A DNA stretch of 64,000 nt from Mariprofundus micogutta (GTDB lineage Bacteria > Pseudomonadota > Zetaproteobacteria > Mariprofundales > Mariprofundaceae): positions 50,465 to 114,464 of the forward strand of contig NZ_BDFD01000007.1 in the NCBI RefSeq assembly GCF_001895085.1, read 5' to 3'. Below are positions 45,527 to 54,153 of the stretch, one piece after another. The notes under the pieces are model-generated. The model saw only the letters and a program-made list of their open reading frames with translations, did not search any database and had not been told where the DNA came from. The translations under genes and the position numbers were made by a program. Positions within the stretch are counted from its first letter, which is position 1; every line of letters starts with the position of its first letter.

Positions 45527-45689
45527 TTTTCCCCTTCACCTTTTATAGAAAAAGCATCGTCTCTCCACAATACATATATTGAGTAATATAATCATGTAAT
45601 ACAAACATTTCACATTCAATAGTAATACATCTGACTGAAACTCGAGTCGAGCACCCATCTTGAGTTAAACAAGAAGACAGATATTTGAA

Positions 45690-46391
45690 CTAATTAAAGG
45701 ACGTCACTATAAAATAGCCCCCTAATCCAGCGATCAACACGGCTGCTACCTTTCTTGATGCCTTATGGATACGTTCATACGATGAGCTGGCTAGAAGCTG
45801 TTGTATTCTTGCGGTTGAACCACCAGCCACTGCTATTGGCAGGCAGTGCCCCAACGCAAAAAGCGAGATTAGCATGACCCCAATAACCAGTTCCTGCTGA
45901 ACAGTGATAATCGCTAGAATCGGTGCAATAAAGCCAAAGGTGCAGGAACCTGAAACCACCCCATACGCCAGGCCAATGACAAAAGCACCCGAAGCACCTT
46001 TCACCTGCAATTTTGATAACAATGAACCATTAGGCATAGAGCATTTAACTATATCCAGCATATCAGCTGCCACCCATAACAGAACCAATCCCGGCAACAG
46101 CATCCAGTAAGGACTTATATCTCCAAGCATACGGCCAAGTAGTGCACACACCATGCCAACAGCAGCAATGGTGATGAACAGACCGACACTGAACAGCACT
46201 GCAAAAAGAGCAGCTCTACGCCCTTTTACCGGCTCCTGCTGTCCTCCAACATATCCAACGATCAATGGTATCGATGCGAGGTGACATGGGCTCATCAACA
46301 CCGACACCATACCCCATAAAAAACAACCTAAAGCTGCAAAAAGAGTGCCACTGACCATCCATGCATTGATCTGCAGTAAAAATTCATCCAT
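45690..46391 (-). CDS. CcdA/DsbD-like thiol electron transporter
   Basis: A six-helix inner-membrane protein of 233 residues. CcdA-type proteins carry electrons from cytosolic thioredoxin to the periplasm through two intramembrane cysteines; candidates here are in MSPCHLASIP (first helix) and SGSCTFGFIAP (fourth helix). The start lies three bases after the thioredoxin-like gene's stop, so the two probably form an electron-transfer pair. CcdA also serves cytochrome c maturation, but no ccm genes are near. Confidence 0.87.
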   Translation of the reverse strand: MDEFLLQINAWMVSGTLFAALGCFLWGMVSVLMSPCHLASIPLIVGYVGGQQEPVKGRRAALFAVLFSVGLFITIAAVGMVCALLGRMLGDISPYWMLLPGLVLLWVAADMLDIVKCSMPNGSLLSKLQVKGASGAFVIGLAYGVVSGSCTFGFIAPILAIITVQQELVIGVMLISLFALGHCLPIAVAGGSTARIQQLLASSSYERIHKASRKVAAVLIAGLGGYFIVTSFN

Positions 46392-46394
46392 GGA

Positions 46395-46820
46395 TTATTC
46401 GACAGCAGGGGGACCAACACCCATGTCGGTCAGTTGCTTAACAATATCCTCTTCCGCCATAAAGCCTGAATGTCGGAAAACTTCTTTGCCATCAGGGTTA
46501 TAAAATATCTGTGTTGGAATAGCCCGAACTCCGTATTTGGAGGCCTGCCCCTTTTGTTCCTGTACATCAATAAAGGCAATAACCGCTCGCCCGGCATAAT
46601 CCTGTTTCAACTTACTCAGTACCGGAGCCATCATTTTACACGGAATACATGTATGCGCCCCCAGATCAATCATGGTTACCTGGCCTTTAGCTGGCAGTAC
46701 TGGCAAGGGTTCTTCCGCTCCAGCAAAAGCAGAATGCAAAAACATCAGCAATATAAACCCTGCACCAACAATACGAACCACAGTACTGCCGCTACTAAGT
46801 ATAGTTCGACTCGTCCTCAT
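46395..46820 (-). CDS. Membrane-anchored or secreted thioredoxin-like protein
   Basis: A 141-residue protein with an N-terminal hydrophobic segment (VVRIVGAGFILLMFLHSAFA) and a thioredoxin fold whose active site is CIPCKMMAP; the cis-proline is in RAIPTQIFYNPDGKE. It should act in the periplasm as the acceptor of electrons from the adjacent CcdA. ATG 46820 overlaps the previous stop (TAATG); GTG 46829 is an alternative start. Confidence 0.88.
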   Translation of the reverse strand: MRTSRTILSSGSTVVRIVGAGFILLMFLHSAFAGAEEPLPVLPAKGQVTMIDLGAHTCIPCKMMAPVLSKLKQDYAGRAVIAFIDVQEQKGQASKYGVRAIPTQIFYNPDGKEVFRHSGFMAEEDIVKQLTDMGVGPPAVE

Positions 46821-47050
46821 TAAATCCACGCCTCAATCTGACTGCGCGAAGGAATGCCGCCTGCATGAACAAGCTTTCCATCCACCACAACAGCGGGAGT
46901 ACTCATCACGCCATAGCCCATAATGGCTTGAAGCTCCTCAATTTTTTCTAATGCGATAGCGACGCCTTTTGCCTCTGCCACATCTTCAATCATTTTCATG
47001 GTAGTCTTGCAGCTGGCACATCCAGTGCCGAGTACTTTGATATTTTTCAT
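46820..47050 (-). CDS. Small thioredoxin-like redox-active disulfide protein
   Basis: A 76-residue cytosolic mini-thioredoxin of the MTH895/TM0996 type with GTGCASCK at the active site and the cis-proline in STPAVVVDGKL. Such proteins commonly accompany DUF318 permeases, as here. ATG 47050 is preferred (AAGGAG eight bases upstream) over ATG 47056. It probably passes electrons within this operon or binds metal(loid)s through its CxxC. Confidence 0.88.
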   Translation of the reverse strand: MKNIKVLGTGCASCKTTMKMIEDVAEAKGVAIALEKIEELQAIMGYGVMSTPAVVVDGKLVHAGGIPSRSQIEAWI

Positions 47051-47106
47051 CTTCATTCTCCTTCATCATTAAAAAACTTTTCAATAAACAAAACCAAGCA
47101 ACTCTG

Positions 47107-48153
47107 TCACACCAGTGCATTGAACAGATAACCCACCAACACAATGCCAATGGCAACCACACCAACAAAACTGGCAATCAGGGTGGGTTTGAGCACCTTT
47201 CGTAAAATAATCATTTCAGGAGCAGACAGTGCGATCACACTCATCATAAAGGCCAACACAGTACCAAGTGCAGCGCCCTTGCCGATTAATGCCTCAATGA
47301 CAGGAATAACACCCGCAGCATTGGTGTACATCGGAATACCAAGAACCACTGCTGCAGGAACCGACCACCAGGGAGCATCCTTACCCATAATGGAAACCAT
47401 GAACGCTTCCGGCACGTAACCATGAATGGCTGCACCCAGAGCAATACCGCCGATGATGTAGGGCCAGACTTTGCCAACGATCTCGGATACATGCTTAAAA
47501 CCTTCATCAATGCGTGTCCCCCAACTCATATGTTGATGTTCCATAGCGTCAGATACCGCAGTGTTCTGCATGGCAAGAACCCAATCTTCCAGATGTTTTT
47601 CCATCCCGAGTTTGCCGATAACAAGACCGGAAACGATTGCAACCATAAGCCCCAGCAGTAGATACAAGCCTGCGACCTTCCAGCCGAACATGGCAAACAG
47701 CAGCGCCAGAGCCACTTCATTGACCATAGGAGCGGCAATCAGAAAGGAGAAGGTGATACCGAGAGGAACACCCGCCTGTAAAAAACCGATGAATAAAGGA
47801 ACAGCAGAACATGAGCAAAACGGTGTAAAAACACCCAATGTGGCAGCCAACGTATTGCCCACACCAAGCTTGCGTCCGGCTAATATGGCTCGCGTTTTCT
47901 CAGGTGAAACATAGGTGTGAATAATGCCCATCACAAACACAATACCCGTCAACAGCATGAGCACCTTTGGCGTGTCATAAAAGAAAAACTGCAGAGCACC
48001 ACCTAAATGGCTGCGAGGTTCTACCGGAATGATTGAAACCAAAGCTTCAGAAAATGGCAGCAGCTGTTGATACAGGCCAAACCAAAGCAACACGGCTATC
48101 CCCAGAAACAGGTATGGGTTGTTTCTGGAGAAATTAATAATGCTTTGTCTCAT
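47107..48153 (-). CDS. DUF318/YraQ-family permease (ArsP-related superfamily)
   Basis: A membrane protein of 348 residues with about eight to ten segments and the family motif FTPFCSCSAVP, later GIPMYTNAAGVIPVIEAL. The family includes ArsP, which exports trivalent organoarsenicals, and other metal exporters. Specificity cannot be read from the sequence; the arsenic context makes metalloid efflux attractive. AGGAGG lies seven bases before ATG 48153. First gene of the run permease-redox protein-thioredoxin-CcdA. Confidence 0.82.
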   Translation of the reverse strand: MRQSIINFSRNNPYLFLGIAVLLWFGLYQQLLPFSEALVSIIPVEPRSHLGGALQFFFYDTPKVLMLLTGIVFVMGIIHTYVSPEKTRAILAGRKLGVGNTLAATLGVFTPFCSCSAVPLFIGFLQAGVPLGITFSFLIAAPMVNEVALALLFAMFGWKVAGLYLLLGLMVAIVSGLVIGKLGMEKHLEDWVLAMQNTAVSDAMEHQHMSWGTRIDEGFKHVSEIVGKVWPYIIGGIALGAAIHGYVPEAFMVSIMGKDAPWWSVPAAVVLGIPMYTNAAGVIPVIEALIGKGAALGTVLAFMMSVIALSAPEMIILRKVLKPTLIASFVGVVAIGIVLVGYLFNALV

Positions 48154-48230
48154 CAAACAGCCTCCTAATGATAGAACACCAACCTCTCAAGGCTGCGTCT
48201 CATTAGGTATGACGAACGTGATCACAAAAA

Positions 48231-48246
48231 GATGCATTTATGCATC
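48231..48246. promoter_or_regulatory. Palindrome upstream of the permease-thiol operon (operator or terminator)
   Basis: GATGCAT-TT-ATGCATC is a perfect 7-bp inverted repeat. Read on the minus strand it is followed by TTTTTG, so it could be a weak intrinsic terminator for the APC gene upstream. Its position 78 bases before the permease ATG also fits an ArsR-like or other repressor site. Confidence 0.45.
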
Positions 48247-48269
48247 AATATATGTCGCTGTCTCCCGGT

Positions 48270-48284
48270 GACAAAGTCTTTGTC
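48270..48284. promoter_or_regulatory. Second palindrome in the same gap
   Basis: GACAAAG-T-CTTTGTC is a perfect 15-base palindrome lying 24 bases beyond the first one. No T-run follows on the minus strand, so a protein-binding site is more likely than a terminator. Half-sites ACAAAG recur in the palindrome ACAAAGCTTTGT at 58138. Confidence 0.4.
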
Positions 48285-48317
48285 CTTATTACTGCCGAAC
48301 TGTCTTTATACACAGCT

Positions 48318-49628
48318 TCAGACTTGAGATTTAGCTCGTGCATATAACCAGGCTGCTACTGTTAACAGGACATACAGTCCAAAGATAAAATATAACTGTT
48401 CGGGTTGATTCTCGAACTCGTAATACAGAATCAGAACGGTTCCAAGCAGGAGTCCCAGAATAGAGATCACCGTTACCACCGGTGATGAGTTGGTTGCGTC
48501 ACGGATTGTATAATTCGCATAGGCCATTAACAGTGACACCAATAAAAAGGTAACGCTGCCAAATTCCAGGATAAGCTCCAGACTGCCAATAAGCACAAGG
48601 AAAAATGCCAGTACGGACATAGTGATAATAGAATAAACCGGTATCTGATTGATCCGTTTGGCAAGGCTATCGGGAAAGTAACCATCCTGAGCAATCACAG
48701 CCATTTGTCTTGATGCACCAAACACTGTGCCACTGATGGCACTACTGGTTGCCAGCAGAGCCCCCGCTATCACCAAATCAGTACCCCAATGGCCCAGAAT
48801 ACTGCCGGTTCCGGAGGCCAGAGCATATTCCTTGTTTTGAATAATATCTTCAAAGGGTATCGCTAATATCGCTCCAAATGCGATAACCACATAGATGAGC
48901 ACGGCAAGAAACAGGGCTGAATAGATAGCTTTTGGAATATTTCTTTCCGGGCAATCCATTTCATTCACAGCATTGATCACAAGTTGAAAACCTTCATATG
49001 CTACAAAGGTCAGCGATGCGACAATCAGGATAGCAAGCATGTTTATATCACTGTTGCTGTGCAGCAAAACAGGAATACTGGTTTGGCTGTTATTCATCAA
49101 GACCACTGAGATGACAAGCAAGATAATCAACTTGGTATAAACCATGATATCTTCTATTTTCCCCATGCCCTTAACACTCCAGATATTAATCAGGGTAAAA
49201 ACAAGAATGACGCCACCGGCAACCGCTTTTCTCGCCCACTCGGAATCAGCAAAACTAAAGCCACTGATGGCATACGATGCAAAGGTATAGGCATATAGAG
49301 CTATCGTGCTGATATAACCGAATATTACCCACCAGCCGACAAGGGAGGCCGCAAAGGGAGAGTCTGGAAATGTTAGTTTATAAAAAGAGTAGGTCGCGCC
49401 TTCATCTTTATAATAAACACCCATCTTGATATATGAATAGGCCGCCAGTGCTGCAATCAGGCCACCAACAATAATCGCCAGAGGCGTAAACACACCAATC
49501 ATAGATACCGAAATACCCAGTATGGTGAAGATACCACCGCCAACCATACCACCCAGAGCAATCGCAATTAACTCGGGCACACCGAGACTCTTGCCTCGCT
49601 TTCTGTGACACGAGTTGTTGGGGTTCAT
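48318..49628 (-). CDS. APC-family amino acid permease
   Basis: A 12-helix inner-membrane transporter of 436 residues with the APC start pattern VPELIAIALGGMVGGGIFT and a conserved YEGFQLVINAVNEM segment (consensus YxGfe..a..EixnP-like). The substrate is unknown. AGGTGG precedes ATG 49628, which is preferred to GTG 49637. It has no obvious arsenic role; amino-acid uptake for glutathione or another thiol is only a guess. It looks AT-richer than the ars genes upstream. Confidence 0.87.
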   Translation of the reverse strand: MNPNNSCHRKRGKSLGVPELIAIALGGMVGGGIFTILGISVSMIGVFTPLAIIVGGLIAALAAYSYIKMGVYYKDEGATYSFYKLTFPDSPFAASLVGWWVIFGYISTIALYAYTFASYAISGFSFADSEWARKAVAGGVILVFTLINIWSVKGMGKIEDIMVYTKLIILLVISVVLMNNSQTSIPVLLHSNSDINMLAILIVASLTFVAYEGFQLVINAVNEMDCPERNIPKAIYSALFLAVLIYVVIAFGAILAIPFEDIIQNKEYALASGTGSILGHWGTDLVIAGALLATSSAISGTVFGASRQMAVIAQDGYFPDSLAKRINQIPVYSIITMSVLAFFLVLIGSLELILEFGSVTFLLVSLLMAYANYTIRDATNSSPVVTVISILGLLLGTVLILYYEFENQPEQLYFIFGLYVLLTVAAWLYARAKSQV

Positions 49629-49698
49629 CAATACCACCTATGACTCCAGTCCTGGATTCAATTTCAGAATATTCAAAGTGTGGCTGTTATTTAAGTGC

Positions 49699-50235
49699 TC
49701 ACCTGGGAACAAAGCAACACACATTGCCAGCATCATTCAATTGAACTTTACAATTTATCTCAAGGGTTTGACGCAGCCTCTTTCGAGCGCGCTGGACTCG
49801 TGATTTGGCAGCAGCCAGTGTAATCCCTTTCATCTCTGCATATCGTTGCTGACTCATGCCATCCAGATCACACAGCGTAATGGCTTCACGATCCGGCTGT
49901 GATAATTCTGAAAGAACACGCGGTATACATTGTGACAAATCATCCACAGCAACTCCAACCTCCTCATGCTGAACAATGTCATCAGGCAGAGGAACGTGGT
50001 CCTTACGTAAACGGTAGCGGTCAATCACAGCATTGGAGGTTACCCGGAACAACCATGCTCGCGCATTTTCAACACGACAGAAACGTTCTTTTTGTAGCAA
50101 TGCTTTGAAAAACACCTCCTGTAGCAGATCTTCTGCTTCAGTCGTATCCTCAACCCGTTTCAGTAACCAGCTACGCAATTCGCCACTATGCTGATGCCAG
50201 GCACGTATCAAGCAGCCATGATCTGATTGACTCAA
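49699..50235 (-). CDS. ECF/SigZ-like RNA polymerase sigma factor with Cys-rich tail
   Basis: A 178-residue sigma factor: region 2 (about residues 15-80; DTTEAEDLLQEVFFKAL, NARAWLFRVTSNAVIDRYR) and region 4 (about 110-160; LSQPDREAITLCDLDGMSQQ, AKSRVQRARKRLR). The C-terminal tail INCKVQLNDAGNVCCFVPR carries three Cys and resembles SigZ-like factors, so metalloid or redox sensing is possible. The start is TTG 50235, one base after the arsJ stop. No anti-sigma gene is adjacent. Confidence 0.88.
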   Translation of the reverse strand: MSQSDHGCLIRAWHQHSGELRSWLLKRVEDTTEAEDLLQEVFFKALLQKERFCRVENARAWLFRVTSNAVIDRYRLRKDHVPLPDDIVQHEEVGVAVDDLSQCIPRVLSELSQPDREAITLCDLDGMSQQRYAEMKGITLAAAKSRVQRARKRLRQTLEINCKVQLNDAGNVCCFVPR

Positions 50236-50236
50236 C

Positions 50237-51451
50237 TTACTTAGCCTTTGTTAGAGATCTATTCATACGCTCCAGCTTAATCGAGGTCAGCGTTGCTGCC
50301 AGCACAAATGCCGCAGACCAGTATAAGCAGCCTTCAAGGCCATGCTGTTGATAGACCAGGCCGGAAAGCACTGTTCCAGCTAAGCGGCCACCAGCGTTAG
50401 CCATGTAATAAAAGCCGACATTCATCGAGACCCTGTCATGATCAGACCAGGAGACGATCAGATAGGAGTGGGTTGCAGAGTTCATCGCGAAAACGATTCC
50501 AAACAGTGCTAGGCCGACAATGAGAACCATTCCGGCATCCCAGCCCTGCTGTAAAGCCACAGCAATTCCAACAGGCAATAGCGATAGTATGCCTGCCCAA
50601 ATCACCAGCGTTTTTGCGCCAGCCTCATTGCCGGAGGTCAGCTTGATTATTTTCGGTGCTATCCCCTGTATAAAACCATAACCAATCACCCACAATGCCA
50701 GAAATGCACCCACCTGCGTGAATGTCCAACCCAGTACGGACTGCAGAAATACAGGTAATCCGACAACAAACCAGATATCCCGTGCCCCGAACAGAAAGAA
50801 GCGGGCACCGGATAACCAGTTGATCTTCGGGTCCTTGGAAAAGACCTGTGAGAATTTTGCTTTCGCTTTTGTTTTCCCCAAATTATTTGGCAACAGGATC
50901 CAGGTAATGACTAATGCAATAAGCAACATGGTCGAGAGTGCAAACAAGGCACCTCTAAACTCCAGCCAGGCCAGTAGTGCGCCACCGATAAAGAATCCGG
51001 CACCTTTCAGTGCATTCTTGGAGCCGGTCAGCACGGCTACCCAGCGGAACAGTTTGGCATCCGACTGATCTGGCACAAACAGCTTTACGCCCGCCTTTGC
51101 ACTCATCTTGTTCAAGTCCTTGGCTATACCGGAGAACGCTTGTGCCGCCATCACATAAGGCACAGACAACCATGCGTCCGGCACAGTTAGCATTAACAAG
51201 GCGCCTATTTGCATGATCATGCCGATATGCATAGTTAAGTTCAGACCTATACGCGAACCCAACCAGCCACCGACCAGATTGGTGACAATGCCGAAAAACT
51301 CGTAAAACAGAAACAGCATGGCGATTTCCAGCGGGCTGTATCCCAGCCCGTGAAAATAGAGCACCACCAGCATGCGGATGGCACCATCGGTAATGGTGAA
51401 AGCCCAATAACCACCGGTGACGGTCAAATAGTTGCGAAAGCCCTGATCCAT
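50237..51451 (-). CDS. arsJ: ArsJ, organoarsenical efflux transporter of the MFS
   Basis: A 12-helix major facilitator of 404 residues. With the adjacent GAPDH it forms the known arsenate-resistance pair: GAPDH makes 1-arseno-3-phosphoglycerate and ArsJ extrudes it. The N-terminal NYLTVTGGYWAFTITDGAIRM-type start is characteristic. The frame is open to 51508, but ATG 51451 overlaps the GAPDH stop (TAATG) and fits the family. Pairing with the dehydrogenase is the main support for the name. Confidence 0.9.
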   Translation of the reverse strand: MDQGFRNYLTVTGGYWAFTITDGAIRMLVVLYFHGLGYSPLEIAMLFLFYEFFGIVTNLVGGWLGSRIGLNLTMHIGMIMQIGALLMLTVPDAWLSVPYVMAAQAFSGIAKDLNKMSAKAGVKLFVPDQSDAKLFRWVAVLTGSKNALKGAGFFIGGALLAWLEFRGALFALSTMLLIALVITWILLPNNLGKTKAKAKFSQVFSKDPKINWLSGARFFLFGARDIWFVVGLPVFLQSVLGWTFTQVGAFLALWVIGYGFIQGIAPKIIKLTSGNEAGAKTLVIWAGILSLLPVGIAVALQQGWDAGMVLIVGLALFGIVFAMNSATHSYLIVSWSDHDRVSMNVGFYYMANAGGRLAGTVLSGLVYQQHGLEGCLYWSAAFVLAATLTSIKLERMNRSLTKAK

Positions 51452-52449
51452 TAAAGAGATAGAGCTACCTTGCCTGTGAGCTCCATCATGCGATTCACAT
51501 AACCCCATTCATTATCGTACCAGATATATAACTTCACCTGTGTGCCATTCACAACCATGGTGCTGGGCGCATCAATCACCGAGGAACGAGGGTCATTGGT
51601 ATAATCAACACTGACCAGAGGACGTTCTTCATAACCCAGAATCCCCTTGAGAGCATTGTCTGCCGCATCGTGAAACAGGGCGTTGATTTCCTCCACGCTG
51701 GTTGGTCTTTCAGCTTCAAAAACAAAATCCGTCAGCGAAGCATTGAGCAAGGGTACTCTCACGGCATGACCATTGAGTTTGCCTGTCAGTTCCGGAAAAA
51801 TTTTCGTGATCGCCTTGGCTGAACCTGTCGAGGTCGGAATCAGCGATTGGCCACAGGCGCGCGCACGGCGTAAATCCTTATGTCCTTTATCAACGATGGT
51901 CTGGGTATTGGTGATATCGTGAATCGTGGTCATGCACCCATGTTTGATGCCGATGCCCTCATGCATCACTTTCACGACAGGAGCCAGACAGTTGGTGGTG
52001 CAGGAGGCAGCGGTCAACAGGTTGTGCTTATCAGAGTCATAAAGGTGATCATTGATGCCATACACAATATTCAGTGCACCTTCGACAGGAGCAGCCACAA
52101 TCACCTTTTTCACCCCCTGATCGAAGTAGGCTTGCAACTGTTCAGGTTTACGAAATGCTCCGGTAGACTCAATGACGATATCGCAGCCTGACCAGTCAGT
52201 TTCAGCAATGGCCTCATTGGAGAAATAGGCGATCGAATGCCCATCAATAACCATATCTCCATTTTCTGCTTCACATGCATTGGCCCAGGTTCCATGTACG
52301 GAATCGAATTTCAGCAGATGTGCAGAACCTGCTGCGTCGCAGGCCACTTCGTTGATCTGTGTGACTTCAAATGCCTCAGCATGCCAACCGGCCCTCAAAC
52401 CCAGCCTTCCCATGCGTCCAAATCCATTAATACCTACTTTGATTGTCAT
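51451..52449 (-). CDS. ArsJ-associated glyceraldehyde-3-phosphate dehydrogenase
   Basis: A complete GAPDH of 332 residues: NAD-binding [10 protein letters not shown], catalytic C150 in [11 protein letters not shown], and the late [12 protein letters not shown]. Located upstream of and overlapping arsJ, it is the dedicated enzyme that uses arsenate in place of phosphate to form the unstable 1-arseno-3-phosphoglycerate exported by ArsJ, not the main glycolytic GAPDH (context inference). GGGAAG lies upstream of the ATG. Ten bases separate it from acr3. Confidence 0.93.
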   Translation of the reverse strand: MTIKVGINGFGRMGRLGLRAGWHAEAFEVTQINEVACDAAGSAHLLKFDSVHGTWANACEAENGDMVIDGHSIAYFSNEAIAETDWSGCDIVIESTGAFRKPEQLQAYFDQGVKKVIVAAPVEGALNIVYGINDHLYDSDKHNLLTAASCTTNCLAPVVKVMHEGIGIKHGCMTTIHDITNTQTIVDKGHKDLRRARACGQSLIPTSTGSAKAITKIFPELTGKLNGHAVRVPLLNASLTDFVFEAERPTSVEEINALFHDAADNALKGILGYEERPLVSVDYTNDPRSSVIDAPSTMVVNGTQVKLYIWYDNEWGYVNRMMELTGKVALSL

Positions 52450-52458
52450 ATCACTTCC

Positions 52459-53505
52459 CTACCCATTTAATGTTTTCGGCTGCTCATACCAGCCCTTACT
52501 GCGATTCACGATATGTACGACCGATAACATCACCGGCACTTCAACCAGCACGCCAACCACGGTGGCGAGTGCTGCACCGGACTCGAAACCGAACAGGGCA
52601 ATGGCCGCAGCCACTGCCAGCTCAAAAAAATTGGAGGCACCAATCAGTGCTGATGGACCTGCTACAGAATGTGCCACGCCCAATTTGCGGTTCAGCCAGT
52701 AAGCCAGCATGGAATTGAAATAGACCTGAATGGTGATCGGAATGGCCAGCAGCAGAATCACCAGTGGCTGGGCGAGAATCTGTTCGCCCTGAAAACCGAA
52801 CAGCAACACCACTGTGACCAGCAGAGCGCCCATTGAAACGGGGTCCATCATATGCAGGACATCATCCAGTGTGCCTTTGGCGAGCAATATCTTGCGGCCG
52901 AAATAAGCAAGAATGACCGGGATAACGATGTACAGCATGACCGATAGAAACAGGGTATCCCACGGCACGGTAATCGAGGCCACACCAAGCAGCAGTCCGA
53001 CAATCGGGGCGAAGGCGAAAATCATAATCACATCATTGAGCGCGACCTGCGAAAGCGTGAACTGCGGATGCCCTTCAACCAGGCGTGACCAGACAAACAC
53101 CATTGCTGTGCAGGGAGCCGCAGCCAGCAGGATCAGACCTGCAATGTACGAGTCGATTTGTGCAGGGTCGAGCCAGTCGACAAACAGAATGCGCAGAAAC
53201 AGGAATCCAAGCAGCGCCATCGAAAACGGTTTGACCAGCCAGTTAATGCCCACAGTCACAGCGACGCCACGCCGGTGATCCCAGACTTCGTGCAGCGCCG
53301 AATAATCTATTTTCAACAGCATGGGCAAAATCATCGCCCAGATCAGCAGGGCGACCGGCAGGTTGATATGCGCCACCTCCATGCCGCCCAGAGCATGGAA
53401 CAGTGACGGGAACAGGTAACCCAGGCCGATACCTGTCACAATACATAGAAATACCCAGAGGGTCAGAAAACGAGCGAACAGGCCCATCGGTTTTGCATCA
53501 GACAC
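52459..53505 (-). CDS. acr3: ACR3-family arsenite efflux transporter
   Basis: Exports arsenite, H+-coupled. A ten-helix protein of 348 residues with the conserved Cys of the fourth helix in AAPCTAMVFVWS and the conserved Glu in ASNFFELAVA. It starts at GTG 53505 with a near-perfect AAGGAGG five bases upstream. It works with ArsC (arsenate to arsenite) further down the island and lies just after the arsR-GDCCVxC pair. Confidence 0.95.
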   Translation of the reverse strand: MSDAKPMGLFARFLTLWVFLCIVTGIGLGYLFPSLFHALGGMEVAHINLPVALLIWAMILPMLLKIDYSALHEVWDHRRGVAVTVGINWLVKPFSMALLGFLFLRILFVDWLDPAQIDSYIAGLILLAAAPCTAMVFVWSRLVEGHPQFTLSQVALNDVIMIFAFAPIVGLLLGVASITVPWDTLFLSVMLYIVIPVILAYFGRKILLAKGTLDDVLHMMDPVSMGALLVTVVLLFGFQGEQILAQPLVILLLAIPITIQVYFNSMLAYWLNRKLGVAHSVAGPSALIGASNFFELAVAAAIALFGFESGAALATVVGVLVEVPVMLSVVHIVNRSKGWYEQPKTLNG

Positions 53506-53565
53506 AACAGCCTCCTTAAGAGGCTTATTATATTTGCTTATGCGGATATGTAAATTAAACGAGTC

Positions 53566-53787
53566 TCAGCTGCTCTTGCAGCAAGCCTCTCCCGATTGAA
53601 TTGGCGGGCATGGCACATCCCCGTAGGAGCAGAAAACACAGCAATCGCCAGGCTTGGGTCGCAGCAGCACATGGCAATGTCTGCACTCATAAAACCACTG
53701 ACAGGCATCGCTTGGCACTTGCTCTTTTGATTGGGCATGGCAATGCGGACAGGTAAGTGTAGAAATTAAAACAGGATGACTGTTCAC
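53566..53787 (-). CDS. GDCCVxC domain protein
   Basis: A 73-residue cysteine-rich protein with the naming motif GDCCVFCSYGDVPCPP, an earlier CPHCH zinc-ribbon-like pair and CRHCH. It has about a dozen Cys. Proteins with this domain are common in arsenic and mercury resistance clusters; they probably bind metal(loid) ions, but the exact job is not known. It starts at GTG 53787, seven bases after the arsR stop, with no separate ribosome site visible, so coupled translation is likely. Confidence 0.9.
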   Translation of the reverse strand: MNSHPVLISTLTCPHCHAQSKEQVPSDACQWFYECRHCHVLLRPKPGDCCVFCSYGDVPCPPIQSGEACCKSS

Positions 53788-53793
53788 CAGTAT

Positions 53794-54111
53794 TCAGCAG
53801 TTGCGGGAACTGCTCAGGCGTTCTGTATCAAGGGTGAATTGAGCATCGCTTGTATACGACTGCTGTACGATGGCAATCAGCTCCGGCGAAACATCATCAG
53901 CAAGTTGATAATACATCCATTTTCCATCTCTGCGCGCATACACAAGGCCTGCATGACGCAATACACCAAGGTGCCGCGAAATTGTGCTCTGTGGCAGCTC
54001 CAGCGCTTCAGTCAGATGACACACACACTGCTCACCTGAAGTCGCAATCAGCGAAAACAGGCGCAGGCGCACGGGTTCACCGAGCGCCTTAAAGAACTCA
54101 GCCAGTTGCAT
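53794..54111 (-). CDS. arsR: ArsR-family metalloregulator
   Basis: A repressor that leaves DNA when As(III) binds. A winged helix of 105 residues with the type I arsenic site C29-V-C31 at the start of the DNA-binding helices (GEQCVCHL) and the recognition region LPQSTISRHLGVLRHAGL. First gene of the arsR-GDCCVxC-acr3-GAPDH-arsJ-sigma run. ATG 54111 is used; the TTG one codon earlier is unlikely. The gap to the universal stress gene upstream is only 42 bases, so the operator must be there or further up. Confidence 0.93.
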   Translation of the reverse strand: MQLAEFFKALGEPVRLRLFSLIATSGEQCVCHLTEALELPQSTISRHLGVLRHAGLVYARRDGKWMYYQLADDVSPELIAIVQQSYTSDAQFTLDTERLSSSRNC

Positions 54112-54153
54112 CAACAGGTTTCAACCATGCGTGAATCGAAAAAAAACAAACCG

